Source: Zoogloeaceae bacterium | GTDB taxonomy: Bacteria; Pseudomonadota; Gammaproteobacteria; Burkholderiales; Rhodocyclaceae | Direction: 5' to 3' | NCBI GenBank assembly: GCA_031274855.1 | Contig: JAISPO010000098.1 | Location: forward strand, 1-8,109 | Length of the DNA stretch: 8,109 bases | Shown here: in pieces, positions 5,524 to 8,109 of the stretch | Layout: each line of letters begins with the position of its first letter | Numbering within the stretch: position 1 is the stretch's first letter | Position numbers and translations under genes: made by a program | The notes under the pieces: model-generated | The model's input: the letters and a program-made list of their open reading frames with translations, nothing else | Database searches by the model: none | What the model was told of the DNA's origin: nothing

Positions 5524-6069
5524 ATGGACCCAGCGATCAACTATTGCTCCCACTGCGGCGCCCCGACCACGGCGAGGATTCCGCTCGGCGACCACTTGCC
5601 CAGACGGGTATGCGACCGCTGCGGCATCATCCATTATCAGAATCCACGGCTGATCGTCGGCGCGTTGCCGGTGTGGCAAGACCAGATTTTGCTGTGCCGC
5701 CGGGCCATTGAGCCGCAGCGGAATAAATGGACGCTGCCGTCGGGCTTCATGGAAAACGGCGAGACCGTCGCCGAAGCCGCGCTGCGCGAAACCCGCGAGG
5801 AGGCCAACGCCAGCATCGAACTGGACGAGATCTACACCATGATTTCCGTCCCCCAGATCAATCAGGTGCATATCGTTTATCGCGCCGTCTTGCGCGACCT
5901 GAATTTCTCGTCCGGCGAAGAATCGCTCGAGGTGCGGCTGTTCGGCGAACATGAAATTCCCTGGAACGACATCGCATTCCGCAGCATCGCCCTGACGCTC
6001 AGGCATTATTTCGAAGATCGCCGCGCCGGTTCGTTCCGGTTTCATTCCGGCGACCTCCCTCCCCTCTGA
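5524..6069 (+). CDS. Zinc-ribbon Nudix hydrolase
   Basis: The 181-residue product hydrolyses some nucleoside-diphosphate-linked substrate; which one cannot be told. An N-terminal zinc ribbon has cysteines at 8, 11, 30 and 33 (YCSHCG, VCDRCG), as in NADH-pyrophosphatase-like Nudix proteins. The Nudix box follows at 74-96: G74, E80, R88-E89 and E92-E93 are in place (pattern GX5EX7REUXEEXGU), but asparagine 95 replaces the usual glycine. I believe that substitution is common in this subfamily. The N-terminal MDPAINYCSHCG fits the family, so ATG 5524 is chosen although no Shine-Dalgarno sequence precedes it. The downstream rraA gene starts 13 bp after its stop, so the two are probably co-transcribed. 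Confidence 0.9.
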   Translation: MDPAINYCSHCGAPTTARIPLGDHLPRRVCDRCGIIHYQNPRLIVGALPVWQDQILLCRRAIEPQRNKWTLPSGFMENGETVAEAALRETREEANASIELDEIYTMISVPQINQVHIVYRAVLRDLNFSSGEESLEVRLFGEHEIPWNDIAFRSIALTLRHYFEDRRAGSFRFHSGDLPPL

Positions 6070-6082
6070 CCGGAAACCTGCC

Positions 6083-6577
6083 ATGACCTTTGCCACCGCC
6101 GACCTCTGCGACCGCCATGAAGAAGCGCTACGCGCCGGTACATTGCGCGTGCTTGCTCCGATGTTCCGCAGCTTCGGGGGCTGCGCGGCATTTCATGGCC
6201 GCATCGCCACGCTCAAGCTGTTCGAGGACAACTCTTATGTGCGCAAAGCGCTGGCGCAACCCGGCGAGGGCCGCGTGCTCGTCATTGATGGCGGCGGCTC
6301 GCTGCGCCGCGCCTTGGTCGGCGACCAGCTTGCCGCGCTCGGCGTCGAAAACGGCTGGGCCGGCATGGTCGTTTATGGCTGCATCCGCGACGCCGCCGCC
6401 ATCCGCGCCATGAACATCGGCGTGCTGGCGCTCGCCACCCATCCTCAAAAAACCGACAAGAAAAACGTGGGAGAAGCCGATGTGCCGGTCAGCTTCGGCG
6501 GCCTCACCTTCCACGCGGGCGAATGGCTCTATGCGGATGACGACGGCGTTCTGGTCGCCGCCAACGCCCTTGAGTAA
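6083..6577 (+). CDS. rraA: RraA family protein (RNase E regulator / aldolase family)
   Basis: The 164-residue product matches RraA from end to end: TADLCD (5-10), FGGCAAFHG (31-39), LKLFEDNS (44-51), GRVLVIDGGGSLRRALVGD (63-81), GWAGMVVYGC (91-100) and GEWLYADDDGVLV (146-158). E. coli RraA is 161 residues, a trimer that binds RNase E and inhibits RNA decay. Relatives are metal-dependent 4-hydroxy-4-methyl-2-oxoglutarate aldolases / oxaloacetate decarboxylases. This protein keeps the R102-D103 pair of the aldolases, which E. coli RraA lacks (Arg-Gln). However, it has alanine at 106 where they carry an acid, and Tyr98 as in E. coli RraA. Its activity is therefore uncertain. It follows the Nudix gene by 13 bp with only a weak GGAAA ribosome site, consistent with coupling. 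Confidence 0.85.
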   Translation: MTFATADLCDRHEEALRAGTLRVLAPMFRSFGGCAAFHGRIATLKLFEDNSYVRKALAQPGEGRVLVIDGGGSLRRALVGDQLAALGVENGWAGMVVYGCIRDAAAIRAMNIGVLALATHPQKTDKKNVGEADVPVSFGGLTFHAGEWLYADDDGVLVAANALE

Positions 6578-6619
6578 GGCCACATAAGGCCCCATCCCCT
6601 TTCACAAGCAAGAATGATG

Positions 6620-6667
6620 TTTCGCATTGCGGAATGCAAGCCGCAATGTAATGATTTTTATGCGAAA
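6620..6667. terminator. Nested inverted repeats after rraA, possible terminator
   Basis: CATTGCGG (6625-6632) and CCGCAATG (6641-6648) form a perfect 8-bp stem with an 8-nt loop, followed six bases later by TTTTT (6655-6659). That is a plausible though loose intrinsic terminator for the Nudix-rraA unit. A second perfect repeat, TTTCGCAT (6620-6627) with ATGCGAAA (6660-6667), encloses it and overlaps its left arm by three bases. The nesting leaves open a role as a binding site for aceA regulation instead. Confidence 0.45.
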
Positions 6668-6679
6668 AATAAATTCTCA

Positions 6680-6695
6680 TATCTTATATAAGATA
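6680..6695. promoter_or_regulatory. Perfect 16-bp palindrome, aceA operator candidate
   Basis: TATCTTATATAAGATA is an uninterrupted 16-bp palindrome ending one base before the aceA -35 box. Its centre would lie about 44 bp before the expected transcription start, a position suited to an activator touching RNA polymerase and also compatible with repression. The symmetric form suggests a dimeric helix-turn-helix regulator; I cannot identify which. Confidence 0.65.
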
Positions 6696-6696
6696 C

Positions 6697-6725
6697 TTGT
6701 TTCGCCACATCAACCTGCCTATACT
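6697..6725 (+). promoter_or_regulatory. sigma70 promoter of aceA
   Basis: TTGTTT (6697-6702) and TATACT (6720-6725) are separated by exactly 17 bp, matching the consensus at three or four of six and five of six positions. Transcription would begin near 6732, with a leader of about 38 nt ending in a good ribosome site. Confidence 0.75.
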
Positions 6726-6769
6726 GCCTCTCAGTTGTACCCCCAACCCCTGACAGAGAGGATAAAAAA

Positions 6770-8080
6770 ATGACTGATCGTCAAACTCAAATCGCCGCCC
6801 TGGAAAAAGACTGGGCCGTCAATCCGCGCTGGAAGAGCGTCAAGCGCGGTTATAGCGCCGCCGACGTGGTACGCCTGCGCGGTTCCCTGCAAATCGAGCA
6901 CACACTCGCCAAACGCGGCGCCGAAAAACTCTGGCGTCTGGTCAATGGCGAGGCGAAGAAGGGTTACGTCAACGCCTTCGGCGCCATCACTGCCGGCCAA
7001 GCCATGCAGCAGGCAAAAGCCGGACTGGAGGCGGTGTATCTCTCCGGCTGGCAGGTCGCCGCCGACGGCAATACTTCCGAAACCATGTACCCCGACCAGT
7101 CGCTCTACGCCTATGACTCGGTGCCCACGATGGTTCGGCGCATCAACAACACTTTCAAGCGCGCCGACGAAATTCAATGGAGCCGTGGCATCGTCCCCGG
7201 TGACAAGGACTTTGTCGATTATTTTCTGCCCATCGTTGCCGATGCCGAAGCCGGTTTCGGCGGCGTGCTCAACGCCTTCGAACTGATGAAGAACATGATC
7301 GTCGCCGGCGCTGCGGGCGTGCACTTTGAAGACCAGTTGGCCGCCGTCAAAAAGTGCGGTCACATGGGCGGCAAGGTGCTCGTGCCCACGCAGGAGGCTG
7401 TCGAAAAGCTGACTGCCGCGCGTTTCGCTGCCGATGTCATGGGCGTGCCCACCATCGTGCTGGCGCGTACCGACGCCGAGGCCGCCAACCTGCTGACCAG
7501 CAACCACGACGCCAACGACAAGCCCTTCCTCACCGGCGAGCGCACGCAAGAAGGCTTCTACCGCGTCAAGAATGGTTTGGAGCAAGCCATCAGCCGCGGC
7601 GTTGCCTACGCGCCCTATGCCGATCTGGTCTGGTGCGAAACCGGCACGCCCGACCTCGGCTTTGCGCGTGAATTCGCGCAGGCCGTGTTGAAGGCCAGCC
7701 CGGGCAAAATTCTCGCCTACAACTGCTCGCCCTCGTTCAACTGGAAGAAGAATCTGGACGACAAGACCATCGCCAAATTCCAGGACGAAATCGCCGCGAT
7801 GGGCTACAAGTATCAGTTCATCACTCTGGCCGGCATTCACATCAACTGGTTCAACACCTTCCAGTTCGCGCACGCCTACGCCCGCGGCGAAGGCATGAAA
7901 CACTATGTCGAGCAGGTGCAGGAGCCGGAATTCGCCGCGCGCGACAAAGGCTACAGCTTCGTCTCGCATCAGCAGGAAGTCGGCGCGGGTTATTTCGACG
8001 ATGTCACCACCGTCATTCAAGGCGGCTCAAGCAGCGTCAAAGCCCTCTCCGGCTCCACCGAAGAAGCGCAGTTTCACTGA
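6770..8080 (+). CDS. aceA: Isocitrate lyase
   Basis: The 436-residue product is a complete isocitrate lyase, which splits isocitrate into glyoxylate and succinate as the first step of the glyoxylate shunt and allows growth on acetate or fatty acids. The signature KKCGHMGGKVLVPT (194-207) carries the catalytic cysteine at 196. The metal-binding aspartate is at 158 in VADAEAGFGG, and substrate contacts include SGWQVAAD (92-99) and NCSPSFNW (318-325). The C-terminus SSVKALSGSTEEAQFH closely resembles E. coli AceA (434 residues), so it belongs to the short tetrameric class rather than the longer AceA2 type. GAGAGGA (6756-6762) lies seven bases before the ATG. No malate synthase gene lies within the window; only 29 bases follow the stop. 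It has its own promoter, with a palindrome just upstream. Confidence 0.98.
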   Translation: MTDRQTQIAALEKDWAVNPRWKSVKRGYSAADVVRLRGSLQIEHTLAKRGAEKLWRLVNGEAKKGYVNAFGAITAGQAMQQAKAGLEAVYLSGWQVAADGNTSETMYPDQSLYAYDSVPTMVRRINNTFKRADEIQWSRGIVPGDKDFVDYFLPIVADAEAGFGGVLNAFELMKNMIVAGAAGVHFEDQLAAVKKCGHMGGKVLVPTQEAVEKLTAARFAADVMGVPTIVLARTDAEAANLLTSNHDANDKPFLTGERTQEGFYRVKNGLEQAISRGVAYAPYADLVWCETGTPDLGFAREFAQAVLKASPGKILAYNCSPSFNWKKNLDDKTIAKFQDEIAAMGYKYQFITLAGIHINWFNTFQFAHAYARGEGMKHYVEQVQEPEFAARDKGYSFVSHQQEVGAGYFDDVTTVIQGGSSSVKALSGSTEEAQFH

Positions 8081-8109
8081 CAGTTGTGGTTTTGGCCCTC
8101 CCCTTCAAG

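Noticed and set aside
5509..6096. Minus-strand open frame of 195 codons over the Nudix gene
   Set aside because: It overlaps a Nudix protein with zinc ribbon and Nudix box in frame; the antisense product shows no known pattern.
6731..8020. Long minus-strand open frame (429 codons) across aceA
   Set aside because: Antisense to a full, motif-complete isocitrate lyase, with no recognisable domain and no start context; it is a by-product of codon bias.

Overview
The window reads as a piece of chromosome from a GC-rich betaproteobacterium. The evidence is the combination of FlhD/FlhC master regulators (restricted to beta- and gammaproteobacteria), a short FliT-type protein, an RhlE-class DEAD-box helicase, a 447-residue GdhA and an E. 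coli-type AceA. A narrower placement (for example Rhodocyclales or Nitrosomonadales relatives) is only a guess. Every gene is housekeeping or regulatory. I see no phage, transposase, CRISPR array, tRNA, rRNA or multi-gene defence locus, and no convincing new multi-gene system.

Layout, left to right. Bases 1-407 are the N-terminal third of the alanyl-tRNA synthetase catalytic domain (alaS, minus strand, cut by the window edge). Divergent from it is rhlE (613-2010, plus), with a leader holding two perfect inverted repeats. Next is a small ribbon-helix-helix protein (2153-2437, plus) with no toxin partner and an AT-rich palindrome over its presumed promoter. A 14-bp perfect hairpin separates it from gdhA (2518-3861, minus), which has a good sigma70 promoter. 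Upstream of gdhA lies a roughly 100-bp extragenic palindromic element (3969-4066).

The middle is a small flagellar control island. A fliT-like gene (4134-4427, plus) runs convergently into the flhDC operon (flhD 4996-side to 5310, flhC 4435-4956, both minus). The 213-bp region upstream of flhD is rich in palindromes and predicted leader hairpins. FlhD and FlhC form the FlhD4C2 activator of early flagellar genes. FliT proteins in enterics cap the FliD filament-cap protein and bind FlhDC, so the two sides of this convergent pair could act on each other.

The right part holds a plus-strand two-gene unit of a zinc-ribbon Nudix hydrolase (5524-6069) and an RraA-family protein (6083-6577), then isocitrate lyase aceA (6770-8080). 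The aceA control region has a strong sigma70 promoter, a perfect 16-bp palindrome ending one base before its -35 box, and a set of nested inverted repeats farther upstream. GdhA (ammonia assimilation) and AceA (glyoxylate shunt) are both central carbon/nitrogen enzymes. The parts most worth following up are the non-coding palindromes, not the proteins.
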